From positions 1 through 47,060 of the forward strand of contig MPUH01000539.1 in NCBI GenBank assembly GCA_001970955.1: DNA of 47,060 bases, written 5' to 3'. Both the position numbers and the translations under genes were made by a program. The notes below the pieces were generated by a model. That model was not told the origin of the DNA and ran no database searches. It worked only from the letters and a program-made list of their open reading frames with translations. Of this stretch, positions 45,535 to 47,060 are shown piece by piece; positions within the stretch are counted from its first letter, which is position 1; each line of letters begins with the position of its first letter. The stretch is from Stentor coeruleus. Its lineage: Eukaryota; Ciliophora; Heterotrichea; Heterotrichida; Stentoridae.

Positions 45535-47060
45535 ATGTCAAACCTTTATGAATCTTCTGACCCACCTATAGATTATTCTGACTACCCTCCACCTTCTTAT
45601 ATACCCGTGCAAGTAATGCCAGGACAACAAATCCCAGTACAGCCTACACCATTATATTGCACATCATGGGAAAAAGTACCTCAGAGTACTTATTACCCTT
45701 TTTGTAGATCTATTGGGATGTCAGGAGTTGAACACGAAAGAGGCTTATTAACATGGGGAAGTTGTTTTGGTAATTCCTTTTTTGGAGAAAACTGCTTGTG
45801 TTCTTTCATCACTACATATAATGAAAAAAAATATAGACAAAGTATTGATGAAGAACGAAAAGCCAAATTTGAGAGGGAAGAAATCATAAGAATCCAGTTT
45901 ACAATTATTGATAATGAAAAGAAAAAATATAATGAAAAAAGACAAGAATATGAGAAATACATAAACAATTTTGATGCAGAAATAGCAAAAGTTAAAAATG
46001 AATTTGAAAGATTACTTGATATTAAGACAGCAGAAATTGAAAGTATCATTAATAAAAATAATGAACTAGCGAAAATAGTGAAGAAAATAGATGAAGAGAA
46101 TATTAGATTGATAAATGATTGTGAAAGCGTCAAAAAAAGTGGAAATGAAATGTATAACTTATATGTGAAAACTAATTCTGATTATAATAATCTCCATAAT
46201 TACTGCTCAAGTTTAATAGCAAATAACACAGAATTGTCAAACACTATAAAAAATTACGAAAATCATATACATACATTGAATTTTCAAATCCAACAATTAT
46301 TATTTAATAATCAAACTTTACAGCAAGAGCTTGATTATATAAAAGCACAACCTCTACAAGAAAAAAACTCAGAACAAGATACGATTTATAATCAAAAAAC
46401 ATCAGATGCTGATATTAAATTATTATTAAATAAGATTATTGAAGAGGTTTTAGATATAGTTTTAGAGAAAGTAGTTGATAAAGTTCAAGATAAAACATCT
46501 GAGGTTGTAAATGAAATTGATATAGAGAAAGTAATTGATGAAAATCAAGATAAAACATCTGAAGTTATAAATGAAATTGATATTGGGAAAGATGAAGTTC
46601 CTAATGAAGAATTGAGATTTTTCACTGAACAAATTTATAAATGGACTATAGAAAAAATGCTTGAAGAAAATCTAAATACTATAGAAAATTGTGATGATAC
46701 AAAAATAGAAGAGCATATAAAATTGGAAGATAGTGATTCAAATTTTAAACTAGAGGAAGAAGAGATTAAAACATTCTACAAACAGAAAGATGATGAAAAT
46801 AATGATTTCAGCATGAAAATTGATGATAAAGAGTTAATATCTATTGAAAACCCAAATTCTAGCATTTTTAATGAAGAATCTCCTAAGGAAAATCAACAAG
46901 AAAAATATAGAGAAAATATGCATTTAGAGGAAGGGGGAAATCTGGAAGTACCTATAGATCATAAATTTGATAAAGAAAATGATTTCACAATAGAAATTGA
47001 TAAAACAGAGAAGGTGACTGCTCAAAATCCTGATTCTGAGATAGAAAAAGAATTACCTCT
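45535..47060 (+). CDS. Coiled-coil, acidic low-complexity protein (partial at right edge)
   Basis: The frame is open from ATG 45535 to the end of the window, 508 codons plus 2 nt; the stop lies outside. Residues 1-50 are Pro/Tyr-rich ('DYSDYPPPSYIPVQ'). A short Cys/Trp/Phe-rich segment ('WEKVPQSTYYPFC', 'TWGSCFGNSFFGENCLCSF') precedes a long charged coiled coil from about residue 100 to 270. The remainder is strongly acidic and repetitive, including a 20-residue unit present twice. No named domain, so its role is unknown; structural scaffold is the default guess. The minus-strand frames on top of it are artefacts of its composition. Confidence 0.75.
   Translation, partial: MSNLYESSDPPIDYSDYPPPSYIPVQVMPGQQIPVQPTPLYCTSWEKVPQSTYYPFCRSIGMSGVEHERGLLTWGSCFGNSFFGENCLCSFITTYNEKKYRQSIDEERKAKFEREEIIRIQFTIIDNEKKKYNEKRQEYEKYINNFDAEIAKVKNEFERLLDIKTAEIESIINKNNELAKIVKKIDEENIRLINDCESVKKSGNEMYNLYVKTNSDYNNLHNYCSSLIANNTELSNTIKNYENHIHTLNFQIQQLLFNNQTLQQELDYIKAQPLQEKNSEQDTIYNQKTSDADIKLLLNKIIEEVLDIVLEKVVDKVQDKTSEVVNEIDIEKVIDENQDKTSEVINEIDIGKDEVPNEELRFFTEQIYKWTIEKMLEENLNTIENCDDTKIEEHIKLEDSDSNFKLEEEEIKTFYKQKDDENNDFSMKIDDKELISIENPNSSIFNEESPKENQQEKYRENMHLEEGGNLEVPIDHKFDKENDFTIEIDKTEKVTAQNPDSEIEKELP
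46465..46584 (+). repeat. 60-bp in-frame tandem duplication
   Basis: Bases 46465-46524 and 46525-46584 are near-identical copies in the right-edge gene, each encoding 20 residues ending in 'KTSEV(V/I)NEIDI'. Copies differ at only a few bases, so the event looks fairly recent. Confidence 0.85.

Noticed and set aside
1..47060. Telomere repeats, CRISPR arrays, insertion sequences or transposases
   Set aside because: Isolated CCCTAA strings occur but no array; no regularly spaced repeats with unique spacers and no transposase or integrase-like protein were seen.

Overview
The window looks like macronuclear DNA of a heterotrich ciliate, most probably Stentor or a close relative. It is very AT-rich and gene-dense. 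TAA, TAG and TGA all end genes, so the code is standard, unlike Paramecium, Tetrahymena or Blepharisma. Two genes are interrupted, and a third is only revealed, by introns of exactly 15 nt (GTGATTTTTATATAG, GTATTATTAATTTAG and GTAAGAATTAAGCAG); introns of 15-16 nt are the published hallmark of Stentor. There is no telomeric array, so this is a chromosome interior.

Left region (1-13,834): a tandem pair of giant paralogous surface proteins on the plus strand. The first runs in from the left edge. The second is complete (2427 aa): signal peptide, about eight Lin-12/Notch-like cysteine repeats, a very long beta-helix ectodomain, a cysteine-rich stalk and an 8-9 segment membrane domain.

Middle region (13,835-31,922): short genes on both strands. 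Recognisable products are a two-repeat Myb protein, an RRM protein, a tail-anchored coiled-coil protein, mitochondrial bL35, a mitotic-type cyclin with a KEN degron, a possible chagasin-like secreted protein, Sec61 gamma, a tandem cyclic-nucleotide-binding-domain protein, a D-Ala-D-Ala carboxypeptidase-like (S11) protein, a cysteine-rich RING protein, a mitochondrial sulfide:quinone oxidoreductase-like protein without its catalytic residues, a four-TM protein, a dual-specificity phosphatase and a C2/proline-rich protein.

Right region (31,923-47,060): a 1369-aa multi-pass PAS protein followed after 20 nt by a coiled-coil gene, a small N-anchored protein, four minus-strand genes for largely disordered proteins, and a coiled-coil gene running off the right edge.

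The genes are a mixed set of housekeeping, signalling and surface proteins; nothing suggests an operon or a mobile element. The most notable observations are the tandem receptor pair, the apparently dead SQR-like protein, a bacterial-type carboxypeptidase in a ciliate, strong base skew that changes sign between the 3' flank of one gene and the 5' flank of the next, three single-N joints flanked by perfect duplications (likely assembly artefacts), and clustered 55-90 bp tandem duplications without Ns.
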